A stretch of DNA of 64,000 bases from Dyadobacter sp. CY347 (lineage in GTDB: Bacteria > Bacteroidota > Bacteroidia > Cytophagales > Spirosomataceae): assembly GCF_021502655.1 (NCBI RefSeq), contig NZ_JAKFFT010000007.1:62001-126000 (forward strand), written 5' to 3'. Under the pieces are notes generated by a model. The model had not been told where the DNA came from. It was given only the letters and a program-made list of their open reading frames with translations, and searched no databases. The translations under genes and the position numbers were made by a program. This document shows, in pieces, positions 1 to 9,485 of the stretch. The first letter of the stretch is position 1; each line of letters opens with the position of its first letter.

Positions 1-1909
1 TTCGTAACTCAGCTTCGTTTTGAAAGAAATCTGGTAAAGCTCCAAATAAATTATTTAAAAATTCTTCTGATGAAATAGGGCGTCCGTCCGCATTCCAGAA
101 CGAAGTCGCGATCATGTGTTGAATTTCTCTTTCTTTTCCGTCTTTCAATTTAACTTTTACCTTTTGACGTTTCTCTCTGGACTTCTCTTCATCATCCTCT
201 TTTTTCTCGTCAGGATCAACAGGCGGTGTTATGGGCTTTTCTCTTGGCGGTTCAGGTTCCAATGGCTCGCCGTCCCATTCCGGATCTGCGAAGTGTTGAT
301 AAGCGTTTACAAAATCGTAAATAGTGAAAAACTCTTTCCCGTCAAATAAGCGTGTTCCACGTCCAACAATTTGTTTAAACTCAATCATAGAATTGACCGG
401 ACGCATCAGAACGATATTACGAATATTTCTTGCGTCTACTCCGGTTGAAAGTTTCTGAGAAGTAGTAAGAATTGTCGGGATAGTCTTTTCATTATCCTGA
501 AATTCTCTTAAAAACTGCTCTCCAGTTTCACCGTCGTTTGCAGTAACCCGGACGCAATAGTGTGGATCTTTACTTTTCTTATACTGATTAACCAAGTCCC
601 GAACTGCCGCAGCGTGTTCCTGCGTAGCACAAAATATAATTGCTTTCTCTTTCTGATTGGCTTCGTCCATGTAAACACGAACCCGCTTTTCTTCTCTTTC
701 TTTTATCTCAATGATTTTATTGAAATCAGGCTCTTTGTATATTTTCCCTTCCTCAATTTCACCTTCAATGACCTGGTCGTCACTTGTATATAGATAATCG
801 TCAAGGGTAGTCTGTACTCGTTTTACTTTAAAGGGTGTTAAAAAGCCATCATTAATTCCTTCTTTTAAGGAATAGATGTAAACAGGTTCTCCGAAATATT
901 TGTAGGTATCAACGTTATCTTTCCGTTTTGGGGTTGCTGTTAGACCCAACTGAACAGCTGGCGAAAAATATTCGAGAATTGCACGCCAGTTTCCTTCATC
1001 ATTTGCTCCACCGCGGTGACACTCATCTATAATGATAAAATCAAAATAGTCTGATGGATATGCACCAAAGTAGGGTGCAGGCTTTCCTTCCTTGTCCGTA
1101 CCGCTCATGAAGGTTTGGAAAATGGTAAAGAAGATGCTGCCGTTAGTGGGTACACTACCTTTTTTACTGATTTCCTTTGGGCTAATGCGAACTAGTGCAT
1201 CTTCGGGAAAGGCCGAAAATGCATTAAATGCCTGATTTGCCAAAATGTTACGATCTGCTAAAAATAAAATTCTCGGCCTCCGGCTGCCGTCTCTCTTTAG
1301 ATTCCAGCGTGTTTGAAATAGCTTCCAAGCAATTTCAAAGGATATAAATGTCTTTCCCGTACCTGTGGCCAAGGTTAGCAGAATCCTGTCTTCACTATTG
1401 GCGACAGCTTCTAACGTATTATTAACAGCAATTTCCTGATAATATCTTGCTCCTTTTGTACCACCGACATCTTCAAATGGAATGTCATTAAACTTGTCTC
1501 TCCATACGTTTTCGATTGGAAACGTCTTATTCCAAAGTTCATCTGGAGTAAGATAGTTCTCAACCAACCCCTCGACGCCCGATTTTAGGCACATGCTGTA
1601 AATTTCTCTTCCATTGGTGGAATAAGTCGTTTCCAGATTTAACTTTTCTGCATAAAGTTTGGCTTGTGCTACACCTTCTCCAACAGATAACTCATCACTT
1701 TTTGCCTCAATGACTGCCAGTTTAATGCCCTTGTACACTAATATGTAATCAGCTATCATTGGCTTGGTCCTGCCACCCCCAGTCTGGATTTTTCCGGCTG
1801 TGATCTGTGCATTTCTTTCACGAAGCACTTTTGAGCCTTCTACCACACCCCAGCCACAAGCCTTTAGTTTAGGATCAATAAGCTCAGCTCTGGTTTCTGC
1901 TTCGTTCAT
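1..1909 (-). CDS. hsdR: Type I restriction enzyme R subunit (HsdR), C-terminus beyond left edge
   Basis: Motor and nuclease subunit of a type I restriction-modification enzyme: it translocates and cleaves unmethylated DNA. The start codon is at 1907-1909, and about 636 codons are visible without a stop before the edge. The N-terminus (residues about 50-72) has a D...EAK pattern of an HSDR_N PD-(D/E)XK nuclease. A Walker A LATGTGKT lies near residue 180, a DECH box near 293, a GLTATPKR motif follows, and an SF2 motif VGRGTR lies near 515. It is the last gene of the hsdM-hsdS-AlbA_2-hsdR series on this strand, separated from the previous gene by a 74-bp gap carrying 11-bp direct repeats. A charged Asp/Glu/Lys linker precedes the C-terminal part. 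Truncation is due to the window edge only. Confidence 0.95.
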   Translation of the reverse strand, partial: MNEAETRAELIDPKLKACGWGVVEGSKVLRERNAQITAGKIQTGGGRTKPMIADYILVYKGIKLAVIEAKSDELSVGEGVAQAKLYAEKLNLETTYSTNGREIYSMCLKSGVEGLVENYLTPDELWNKTFPIENVWRDKFNDIPFEDVGGTKGARYYQEIAVNNTLEAVANSEDRILLTLATGTGKTFISFEIAWKLFQTRWNLKRDGSRRPRILFLADRNILANQAFNAFSAFPEDALVRISPKEISKKGSVPTNGSIFFTIFQTFMSGTDKEGKPAPYFGAYPSDYFDFIIIDECHRGGANDEGNWRAILEYFSPAVQLGLTATPKRKDNVDTYKYFGEPVYIYSLKEGINDGFLTPFKVKRVQTTLDDYLYTSDDQVIEGEIEEGKIYKEPDFNKIIEIKEREEKRVRVYMDEANQKEKAIIFCATQEHAAAVRDLVNQYKKSKDPHYCVRVTANDGETGEQFLREFQDNEKTIPTILTTSQKLSTGVDARNIRNIVLMRPVNSMIEFKQIVGRGTRLFDGKEFFTIYDFVNAYQHFADPEWDGEPLEPEPPREKPITPPVDPDEKKEDDEEKSREKRQKVKVKLKDGKEREIQHMIATSFWNADGRPISSEEFLNNLFGALPDFFQNEAELR

Positions 1910-1950
1910 ATTATTGAGTTTGAGGGGATCTTACGCGTTTTAAATAACGT

Positions 1951-1983
1951 CTATTGAGTTTCTATTGAGTTTCTATTGAGTTT
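1951..1983. repeat. Three perfect tandem copies of an 11-bp repeat
   Basis: The unit ctattgagttt occurs at 1951-1961, 1962-1972 and 1973-1983 without gaps, and a near copy (ttattgagttt) lies at 1911-1921. The array fills the gap between the stop of the AlbA_2/HATPase gene and the hsdR start. It might tune hsdR translation or vary by slippage; it is non-coding in the chosen gene model. Confidence 0.85.
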
Positions 1984-3642
1984 TTATACGTTTTCTCGCG
2001 CATTTTGCTCAATAGAGTACCTTGTCCATCTATTTGTTCCTTCTACAAAAATCTTCTTACTACTAACCATTTCTTTTAATAATCTCCTCACTTTGTGCAT
2101 GTTGATTTCTTCTCCGATACGTTTATGGATCTCACCAAATGCACTTGATGGGTATGCTTTGATATCTTTATATAATAATTCCTCTAACCTGTGATCTTCA
2201 ATATTTTTTAATGTGGTTTTTCCTGTGAAATTTATTTTCCGGATAAACTCAGGATTTACGGCATACTGGGTACCTTTTCCATTACCGCTCTTCTTGATCA
2301 AATCATAATCTGCAAGTTTTCCAATCCAATTCCTTAATCCCTGCTCTTCCTTCTGATTTAATAAACGAGAAATTTCGATGGCACTTAGTGACTGATGCTG
2401 CGCTATAAGCCCAAGAGATATTACTTCCTTCTGCTTTAAAGCAAATTCTGAACTTGCTTTATCCATCAAACGGACAATTTCTTTACTGATAAACTGTTTT
2501 CTAACAATTACAGTAACTCTCTCATCCGTTTCTTTCACTATGGGTATAGGCTTTCCTGATCCTAGTAGCTTCGCATAAACGATATCATACCCACTTCCTT
2601 CTTTTTCCATTAGCCCCAGATCGTAAAATACTTTCGATAGATGATCGTTTCTTCTGATAGACTGGCTAAGAATATTACTTGGGGTTACACCATAAGGAAG
2701 TCGGCCAGGGCTATGTATTTCTAATCTATCCTGGAAAATGTTGATAAAAATATCGCCTCTGGTAGTATAAGTGCGATGAACCAAGGCATTTACCACCAAC
2801 TCACGAACAACTTCTAGTGGAAAAAAGGGTATGTTTTTTCTAAACATACCTTCTGAAATCTCTATACTTTCCTGCCAATCGGGAACATCTAGTAAAACCT
2901 TTTCTAACAATTCTTTCGGATTTAGAAAGTAATCATCTAAAAGAAGTTTCCATACTTTTTCATCGTTCTCGTCATATCTGATTATCTGAATGGCAGGAGG
3001 ATAAAGCAAAGAAGCCCTGGAAGCCCTATGCCCAATCCATAAAATCCCCAGATTAGTCAGATAATCACCCTTTTGAAAAAAGTAATATTCCAGTATTTCA
3101 TCATCAGACATTTCTTTGACAAAATTACTTACCCTGCCCGATGACCTTATGTCTTTTAAAAACGTTGTCCTTTTACTACTATCTGCATGGAAAGTTTCTA
3201 TTCGTTTGGTCGTTTGCTCTTCCCAAACAAATGCATTCTTTTCAGCAGCCAAGCGCGCCATTTCGTCCGGAGGAATAGGTTTACATTCATCAGAAATCCT
3301 TATGTAATACTTTCCGTCAGTAGTGGAAGCAATGGTTTGTGCATTCCTGAAAACCTGCACTTCAATGTATTCGCCACCATTTGAAGCCGTTTTTATAGTA
3401 ACTGCTACTCCTACATTGATAGTCCGCTGGACTATGTTTTTCTGTATAATTTCGACAATATGTTTGTCTAAGACCTTATAATTAGGTGGCGGTGCATCAC
3501 AATCATCTTCGATTCCAATTAAAATCTCTCCACCTTGTGCATTTGCAAAAGCAACAGAATCCTTAACAAGCTCATCCCAATTGGTTTGTTTGCCTTTCAA
3601 AAAACGTGATGATTTTTTATCTAAACTCTTATGTTCTTGCAT
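1984..3642 (-). CDS. AlbA_2 (Schlafen-like) / HATPase_c_4 domain protein
   Basis: 552 residues. The N-terminal third (about 15-130; LKGKQTNWDELVKDSVAFAN, then AQGGEILIGIEDD) matches the AlbA_2 or Schlafen-type putative nucleic-acid-binding domain. The middle (about 270-370; VVRELVVNALVHRTY, GSGYDIVY) matches the HATPase_c_4 domain that usually follows it. The C-terminus resembles winged helices. Such proteins are often labelled RecG-like or transcriptional regulators, and they recur inside type I restriction operons, but their molecular role is not settled. The gene lies between hsdS (21 bp upstream) and hsdR, so co-transcription is very likely. A regulatory or accessory defence role is inference. 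Confidence 0.85.
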   Translation of the reverse strand: MQEHKSLDKKSSRFLKGKQTNWDELVKDSVAFANAQGGEILIGIEDDCDAPPPNYKVLDKHIVEIIQKNIVQRTINVGVAVTIKTASNGGEYIEVQVFRNAQTIASTTDGKYYIRISDECKPIPPDEMARLAAEKNAFVWEEQTTKRIETFHADSSKRTTFLKDIRSSGRVSNFVKEMSDDEILEYYFFQKGDYLTNLGILWIGHRASRASLLYPPAIQIIRYDENDEKVWKLLLDDYFLNPKELLEKVLLDVPDWQESIEISEGMFRKNIPFFPLEVVRELVVNALVHRTYTTRGDIFINIFQDRLEIHSPGRLPYGVTPSNILSQSIRRNDHLSKVFYDLGLMEKEGSGYDIVYAKLLGSGKPIPIVKETDERVTVIVRKQFISKEIVRLMDKASSEFALKQKEVISLGLIAQHQSLSAIEISRLLNQKEEQGLRNWIGKLADYDLIKKSGNGKGTQYAVNPEFIRKINFTGKTTLKNIEDHRLEELLYKDIKAYPSSAFGEIHKRIGEEINMHKVRRLLKEMVSSKKIFVEGTNRWTRYSIEQNARENV

Positions 3643-3663
3643 TATGAACAGGGTAGTAAATAA

Positions 3664-4821
3664 TTAAACAGACTCAGTTTCTAGAACTAGCTCTCCTTTA
3701 AAAGCTTTCTCAAGCAAACTCTTTTTTAAATCCTCCAAATCTGCAATTTTCTTTTTATAAATTGATTCTAGTCTTTTTGTTTCGGTTGAAAGTAAATGAA
3801 ATCTACTAACTATTTGGATTTGAGTTTCAACATTTGGGAAGGGAAATTTTTGAAATTCGAATGTTGCCAAATTGATATTATCCCTGGCAGTACCTTTTCC
3901 TTTCTCTTTTAAATAGGCTTTGAAAAATTGCAAAAGATAATCAACATATTCATTATTGGCCTTTTTAGGATTCACCACAATTCCTATAACACTGTCTGGA
4001 AAACAGGCCTCGAAATTTAGTATTGCTGTTTCAGCCACATTAGATCCGACAATAGCTATGCAGACTGTTCCTTTTGGCCAAAGCTTACTTTGGGCCAGTC
4101 CTTTTTCATTATAAGTCTGAGAATAGGAATTTATCCAATGGTCTGAATTGCTGACATCTCCTGTTTGTATTAAAGGATATTCACCATCGAGTAAAGATGC
4201 ATCACCTCTTGGCCGATGCTTAGACTTGCCTCTTGCAAATTCTAATGATATTTCTTTCAGCGTCTTTTCCTCCCAACCCTCACCCTTTTCCTCAAACACC
4301 CCCTGCAAATAACTCTCAAAAAGCTCCTTAGTATTTTTAAGGTTTTGTTCAGCATTGGCTTTTGCCTGGGTTATTGCGGCAAAGGCTTCATCTAAGATAG
4401 AAACGATGCGTAGTTGTTCAGATAGAGATTTTGGGTAATAAATTTTAATATTTCTAAATGCAGAAAGGTCAAGATTTTTCTGGGCAGTTCCTCTTGCAAG
4501 TGAATAAATATTATCGTTTAGATAAAGTAACTGTAAGTTCAAAAACTCTTGCAAAATTTCTTTTTGATTTTTTGGTTTTACACTTAAACCACTATCATTA
4601 AGAAAAAATTTTCCTTGTACGAATCGTGTACATTGTTGTGACATTGCAAATCTTGCAACAATAAAACAGTCTTCTCTATTAAATGTATCCTTAAAAAATG
4701 TTGCACCGCCTCCGCCATAAACTGGATAGACAGTTCCTCCATCTCTCTTGCTTACTACTCTTGTTCCATATTCAACATTACAAACATCATCAAGCCTTTT
4801 TGTTTCCCAATCTTGCTTCAT
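3664..4821 (-). CDS. hsdS: Type I restriction-modification specificity subunit (HsdS)
   Basis: 385 residues, a normal HsdS length. It selects the bipartite DNA target for both methylation and cleavage. Two target-recognition halves are visible: the first (about 1-150) ends in SLSEQLRIVSILDEAFAAI followed by a helical spacer, the second (about 180-350) ends in VETQIQIVSRFHLLSTE followed by another helical spacer. The repeated Q-x-x-IV...L pattern marks the two conserved regions. Its start overlaps the hsdM stop by four bases (ATGA), implying translational coupling. TRD sequence is usually strain-variable, so the recognised DNA site cannot be read from this protein alone. Confidence 0.94.
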   Translation of the reverse strand: MKQDWETKRLDDVCNVEYGTRVVSKRDGGTVYPVYGGGGATFFKDTFNREDCFIVARFAMSQQCTRFVQGKFFLNDSGLSVKPKNQKEILQEFLNLQLLYLNDNIYSLARGTAQKNLDLSAFRNIKIYYPKSLSEQLRIVSILDEAFAAITQAKANAEQNLKNTKELFESYLQGVFEEKGEGWEEKTLKEISLEFARGKSKHRPRGDASLLDGEYPLIQTGDVSNSDHWINSYSQTYNEKGLAQSKLWPKGTVCIAIVGSNVAETAILNFEACFPDSVIGIVVNPKKANNEYVDYLLQFFKAYLKEKGKGTARDNINLATFEFQKFPFPNVETQIQIVSRFHLLSTETKRLESIYKKKIADLEDLKKSLLEKAFKGELVLETESV

Positions 4822-6269
4822 ATTAATTCCAAAATTGTGTTTAAAATATCAGCACTTTTTTCATCCAGTAATCTCATTTCTTCTAGAATATCTTGTGGTC
4901 TGCGTAATGCGGCCTCTTCCTTTTTGTTAGGATTTTTAGCACTCAAATCATAAGTCCCGTCCATAGAAGTTACGTCTATGATCCAGGAATTCTCACTTTC
5001 AGCTTTTGTCTTTTGGAGCTCAACAAAATCAGCCAGGTCTTTTTCGTTTAATGCGTTGGTCTTGCCCAGGTTTCTGTCCAGGTTCAGCTGGTAAAACCAG
5101 ACCTTACTGGTTGGGGCACCTTTTTCAAAGAACAGCACAACCGTTTTTACACCGGCTCCTGTAAATGTTCCTCCCGGTAAATCCAGTACCGTATGCAGGT
5201 TGCAGCTTTCCAGCAGCAACTTTCTTATACTCACAGAAGCATTGTCTGTATTGCTCAAAAAAGTGTTTTTGATCACAATACCCGCTTTTCCTCCGGCTTT
5301 CAATATTTTGATAAAATGCTGTAAAAAGAGGGAGGCAGTTTCTCCGGTTTTAATCGGAAAATTCTGCTGTACTTCCACACGTTCTTTTCCTCCAAATGGC
5401 GGATTGGCTAAAACGACATCATATCGATCCTTTTCCTGTATGTCCGCAATGTTTTCCGCCAGCGTGTTTGTATGCACTATGTTAGGAGCTTCCACGCCGT
5501 GCAGGATCATGTTCATCGTACCAATAATATAGGCCAATGATTTTTTCTCCTTACCGTAAAACGAACGCTTTTGTAACGTTTCAACGTCTTTGGTAGTCAG
5601 GTTTTTACTATGTCTCAGATAATCGTAAGCCTCCACCAGAAAACCCGCGCTTCCTACTGCGCCATCATAAATTTTGTCTCCAATTTCGGGGGCTACTACT
5701 TTTACAATGGTTTTAATGAGCGGTCTAGGCGTGTAATATTCACCGCCGTTCCGCCCTGCATTGCCCATGTTTTTGATTTTATCCTCATACAGGTGGCTCA
5801 TTTCATGCTTCTCAGCATGCGTCCTGAAACGAAGCTCATCAATGCGGTTAATTACTTCACGCAAATTGTACCCGCTTTGCATCCGATTTTTCAGCTCACT
5901 AAAAATCTCACCTATCTTGTACTCAATCGTATCCGCACTTTCCGCATCAACCTTAAATTTTTTGAGATAAGGAAACAAGTGAAGGTCAACAAAATCTTTC
6001 AGATCATCTCCTGTGAGTGCTTTATGATGATCAAGCTTACCGTTTTCAGCTTTCGGAGCAGCCCAAACCGTCCATTGGAACTCAGGTGCGATAATATTTT
6101 TGTATGGCTGGCCAGTAAGCTCAGCCGCTGTTTTCTTGTCGCTTTCCAAATCATCCAGGTACTTTAAAAACAACACCCAAGAGGTTTGCTCTACATAATC
6201 CAATTCACTACCACAACCTGCATCTTTGTGCAGGATATCATCTATATTCTTAAAAGTTTGTTCAAACAT
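4818..6269 (-). CDS. hsdM: Type I restriction-modification DNA methyltransferase (HsdM)
   Basis: 483 residues. It is the N6-adenine methyltransferase of the type I complex, working with HsdS to protect host DNA. An HsdM_N helical domain occupies about 1-140. The region GGEYYTPRPLI near 176 is typical of N6-methylases. The SAM motif I is DGAVGSAGF near 202, and catalytic motif IV is NPPFGG at 289-294. It is the first gene of the operon and overlaps hsdS by four bases. The 193 bp upstream should contain the promoter, but I see no clear TAnnTTTG box there. Confidence 0.96.
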   Translation of the reverse strand: MFEQTFKNIDDILHKDAGCGSELDYVEQTSWVLFLKYLDDLESDKKTAAELTGQPYKNIIAPEFQWTVWAAPKAENGKLDHHKALTGDDLKDFVDLHLFPYLKKFKVDAESADTIEYKIGEIFSELKNRMQSGYNLREVINRIDELRFRTHAEKHEMSHLYEDKIKNMGNAGRNGGEYYTPRPLIKTIVKVVAPEIGDKIYDGAVGSAGFLVEAYDYLRHSKNLTTKDVETLQKRSFYGKEKKSLAYIIGTMNMILHGVEAPNIVHTNTLAENIADIQEKDRYDVVLANPPFGGKERVEVQQNFPIKTGETASLFLQHFIKILKAGGKAGIVIKNTFLSNTDNASVSIRKLLLESCNLHTVLDLPGGTFTGAGVKTVVLFFEKGAPTSKVWFYQLNLDRNLGKTNALNEKDLADFVELQKTKAESENSWIIDVTSMDGTYDLSAKNPNKKEEAALRRPQDILEEMRLLDEKSADILNTILELI

Positions 6270-6462
6270 GTTTTGTACTATAAATTTAACGCCCTAACAG
6301 GACTAATAGGGGGCATAAGCCAAAGTGATCCGGATTTTGTAAATTTAGGTTTAAGAAACAAAAAGATTGCCATTTTGCAGTAAGGAAAGTTGATTTGCCA
6401 TGTTCACATTGATACGTTTCTCAACGAAAAGTTATCAGGGGATCACGTTTATGCGAAGTGCT

Positions 6463-7119
6463 CTATTCCAAGACATCCTTCTGTTTTGAGTATATCGTTC
6501 TACCTGCTGACCAGAATATAAAATCGAGCACTTTTCTTGGATGCAAGTCGTGGTTTTCGAATCTGGCGTCGAACATTATAATCACATCATCAAGAAGTCT
6601 CTTTGTGATTATTTCATTATAGCTTGATGAAATAGTTCCTATTTGCTGCTTGAATTTCCCTATTTTTTGATCAGTGGAAAGTGTACTTAAACTTTTAAAT
6701 CGGAACATTTTGGCCACTTTGCTATCGTACACTACATTGTTCGGGTCAAGAGTATGAAACATTTTTGACACAAACGAGCATTGTATAGCATTATCACCTT
6801 TGGCTCTTGGTATCTGGTAAAGGTGCTCAATGACACTTTCATAATTCCAATCTTGGCTATTATTTTTTAAATCTTGAAGTATTTTGAAGTATTCGGAATG
6901 AAAATCATCGGATAGCCGAGCTTCTTCTAAATTGTAATACTTCCTAAATAAAAATTGAAATAGGTAATTTGTTGTAATATCAGTGTCCTGGTAAGCTTGC
7001 TGTAAAAATTTGTAAACATCAACACTCTCATACTTAATGTTGTCTACGATTTTTTGGCCATCCTTAGCGATCTGCTTGGCAATCGGCTGAATTTGAAATA
7101 TTACCGAAGATTTGGGCAT
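6463..7119 (-). CDS. Unknown protein, weakly like OGG-type HhH DNA glycosylases
   Basis: 218 residues, mostly helical, no signal peptide or membrane segment. I do not recognise the family with certainty. The segment IPRAKGDNAIQCSFVSKMFH followed by TLDPNNVVYDSKVAKMF, and the C-terminal KVLDFIFWSAGR, resemble the layout of 8-oxoguanine glycosylase-like helix-hairpin-helix proteins, where a helix is followed by a 'D-P-x-x-x-x-I-Y-D-S-x-V' segment. That would suggest a base-recognition role on DNA. The gene stands alone upstream of hsdM on the same strand, 193 bp away, and diverges from a putative nuclease gene to its right, within the integrated island. Function is unproven. Confidence 0.6.
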   Translation of the reverse strand: MPKSSVIFQIQPIAKQIAKDGQKIVDNIKYESVDVYKFLQQAYQDTDITTNYLFQFLFRKYYNLEEARLSDDFHSEYFKILQDLKNNSQDWNYESVIEHLYQIPRAKGDNAIQCSFVSKMFHTLDPNNVVYDSKVAKMFRFKSLSTLSTDQKIGKFKQQIGTISSSYNEIITKRLLDDVIIMFDARFENHDLHPRKVLDFIFWSAGRTIYSKQKDVLE

Positions 7120-7264
7120 AATATTATAAAAAATAGGTTATGTATCACTTTTTAGAATTTCCTTAAAGTTGTCCACAATTTCTATTCTTTTCATCCATTT
7201 CTTTAAAAGGCCTGAACTTAATTGTTGATGAACTTTCTTCTACCTTTACCAAAACCCTAATTTA

Positions 7265-8281
7265 ATGTCCGATATATCCTATTTTCAAAAATTCTCTCAA
7301 CCAGAGAACTATGTGACAAACAACACATTGTTAGTATTTCGCTATGTGTACCGTAATTCACCAGCAAAGTTTGAAGCTTTGTTACATTCATTAGTGTCAG
7401 ATGAAAATTCGAAAATCCCGATTGGACTAAGCTTTAAGCAACAGACGCGAGAGTCACATAGTGTTCCTGATGCATATATTAGCCAAATGCCATTCAACCT
7501 TTACATAGAGGCGAAAGTGGACGGCAGGCTTTATGAAGAGCAAATAGGTAGGCATCTAGACAGTCTAAGGAATAAATCTCATCCAAATGGATCCGTTTTT
7601 TTGCTGGGTCTCACCAAGGAAGATCTTTCGGAAATGGACGAGAGTAAGTTTCAGAGTATGGCTGCAAGAGATGGCGTTGTGTTTATAGGAATTACATATG
7701 CCCAACTTGCTAATGAACTTGAAAAATTGTGTTCTGAGTACGAAACGGATCTAAAAGAGATAATTGAAGATTATTCTCGGTTTCTCAGTTCTGAGGGCTT
7801 GTTTATGAATGCGTTTAGCAGAATGGTTGTATTTCCTTGCAGCTCATCAAGAGATCAAAATGTAGAATTTGGAATCTATTATCATCCAGCAGGTAGATCA
7901 AATCTCCTAAGTTGCTCACTTATTGGTCTTTATAAGAACAAGGCCGTATCTCATGTAGGTAAGATACGTGGATATGGCATTTGGAGCCATTCGTCCGGTA
8001 AACTTGCACTTGAAAAAGAAAGTGGAACTATAACCAATGACGATGTTAAAAGGGTTAATGATTTAATAGTTGCTTCGCCATATTTTGATCTACAAAATGT
8101 TGACCACCGCTTTTACATCGTTGAGAAATTTGAAGAAGTAAATTTCTTAAAAAGATCATCTGGTGGAATGCGGGGAAGAAGATATTTCGATTTGAAATCA
8201 TATATCCCTAACCTTTCTTTTAATCAACATACCCCATTTCAGTCGGTAGTAAGCGGCTTAACGGGTAATTCGTTTGACTAA
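7265..8281 (+). CDS. Unknown protein with PD-(D/E)XK nuclease-like motif
   Basis: 338 residues, and the only plus-strand gene in the island. Residues about 68-85 read VPDAYISQMPFNLYIEAKVD, a good fit to the PD-(x)n-(E)xK active site of restriction-like nucleases: an acidic residue after a strand, then an E-A-K on the next hydrophobic strand. The rest is mixed alpha/beta with no signal peptide. The C-terminal part (about 195-335) looks like a separate domain of unknown type. It is divergent from the glycosylase-like gene, sharing a 145-bp promoter region. A role in DNA defence is inferred from the motif and location; the specific family is not recognised. Confidence 0.6.
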   Translation: MSDISYFQKFSQPENYVTNNTLLVFRYVYRNSPAKFEALLHSLVSDENSKIPIGLSFKQQTRESHSVPDAYISQMPFNLYIEAKVDGRLYEEQIGRHLDSLRNKSHPNGSVFLLGLTKEDLSEMDESKFQSMAARDGVVFIGITYAQLANELEKLCSEYETDLKEIIEDYSRFLSSEGLFMNAFSRMVVFPCSSSRDQNVEFGIYYHPAGRSNLLSCSLIGLYKNKAVSHVGKIRGYGIWSHSSGKLALEKESGTITNDDVKRVNDLIVASPYFDLQNVDHRFYIVEKFEEVNFLKRSSGGMRGRRYFDLKSYIPNLSFNQHTPFQSVVSGLTGNSFD

Positions 8282-8503
8282 TTTACTCAGATTCTGATGG
8301 GTTCTCTTTTGAGAGGTATGACGAAAATCTCCTGTCCGTCATAACACTTCATTGATTTTCAAGTATTTACTTGCTATCGTAAGGGAGTACTTTGATTTTC
8401 ATCTGCGTATAGTAAGCTTATACTTTGACTTTGGGTCTTTAAGTCGGGATACACTAGCACTTCGTGGCCAAAAAGTATAACAGCTTTGCTTTCATCTTGC
8501 CAT

Positions 8504-9475
8504 TTACTGGTTCCTATTCAAAACACTGACTACTAATCTCTTTACTGTCTCCATCTCTTCCGGCATACTAGCCGCTGCAAACAGAGTTAGGCTAGCAAGT
8601 GCTTCATTGCTGATGATAGAATCTCCAGATATGGACTTTAATAGGCCGTTGCTCTCAAGGAATAATAAAAAGCATGAGGCCGCAATACGCTTATTGCCAT
8701 CCACAAAGCCATGATTTTTGATAATCAGATATAGTAAAGTAGCCGCCTTTTCTTCTATGGACGGATAAAAGTCAATGTCACCAAAACCTTTGCCGATCTG
8801 TACCAGTGCGCTCTGGAAACTTTCATCTTTTTCCTTTCCAAAAACATCGGAATCGAAATCTGCCTTCATGATTTCAACGACTCGGTAGTAATCTGATATC
8901 TCCGGATACACTGCAGGCTTGGTAGTGATTCCTTTTCGGTCTAATTGTTCATGGTCGTAATCGTCAAGCAACGTCAATCCTTTAGCAAATTGGCCGAGCC
9001 ATGCAAAATCTGTATCATTGTTTTTGCTTTCTATTGCTCTGCTTAATATACGAATGCCGTCTTTGAGTGTTTGGACCTCCTGCTGTTTCTCTGCAAGTCG
9101 CTGCTCGTTAATGGCATAACCTTGGATTAAATAGTCTTTCAATCGCTGAGTTGCCCAGATCCTAAATTTTGTTCCCTGAGAAGATTTTACTCGATATCCA
9201 ACAGAAATTATTACGTCGAGACTATAAAAACTGATTCTTCTATTAACTGTTCTTCCGCCTTCTGTTTGAACTGTCAAGTAATCCTTGACAGTTGCCTCTT
9301 TTTCCAACTCCTTCTCTTTGAATATGTTAGCGACGTGCAGACTGATATTTTGTTTGGTCTGTCCAAACAGCTCAGCCAGTTGCTGCTGACTAAGCCAAAC
9401 ATTATTTTCTTCAAACACCACCGCTATCCGGGTCTGTCCATCGCTACTTTGATAGATTTCGATTTTGTTATCCAT
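8504..9475 (-). CDS. RhuM-family / Fic domain fusion protein
   Basis: 323 residues from the ATG at 9473-9475. An earlier GTG-like start at 9505 would overlap the preceding gene by 20 bp and adds ten residues with no conservation I recognise. The N-terminal half is a RhuM (virulence protein) domain: IEIYQSSDGQTRIAVVFEEN near the start, then a helix-turn-helix-like LSQQQLAELFGQTKQNISLH, and the typical KFRIWATQRLKDYLIQGYAI. The C-terminal half carries a Fic/Doc motif HGFVDGNKR near 255-263 (canonical H-x-F-x-x-G-N-x-R), so AMP- or phosphate-transfer activity is possible. Such fusions are common on mobile islands. No obvious Fic antitoxin motif is seen nearby. Confidence 0.88.
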   Translation of the reverse strand: MDNKIEIYQSSDGQTRIAVVFEENNVWLSQQQLAELFGQTKQNISLHVANIFKEKELEKEATVKDYLTVQTEGGRTVNRRISFYSLDVIISVGYRVKSSQGTKFRIWATQRLKDYLIQGYAINEQRLAEKQQEVQTLKDGIRILSRAIESKNNDTDFAWLGQFAKGLTLLDDYDHEQLDRKGITTKPAVYPEISDYYRVVEIMKADFDSDVFGKEKDESFQSALVQIGKGFGDIDFYPSIEEKAATLLYLIIKNHGFVDGNKRIAASCFLLFLESNGLLKSISGDSIISNEALASLTLFAAASMPEEMETVKRLVVSVLNRNQ

Positions 9476-9485
9476 GTTTAAATTG

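Noticed and set aside
5610..6167. 185-residue open frame opposite hsdM
   Set aside because: Fully antisense to a gene with clear motifs; no recognisable protein features.
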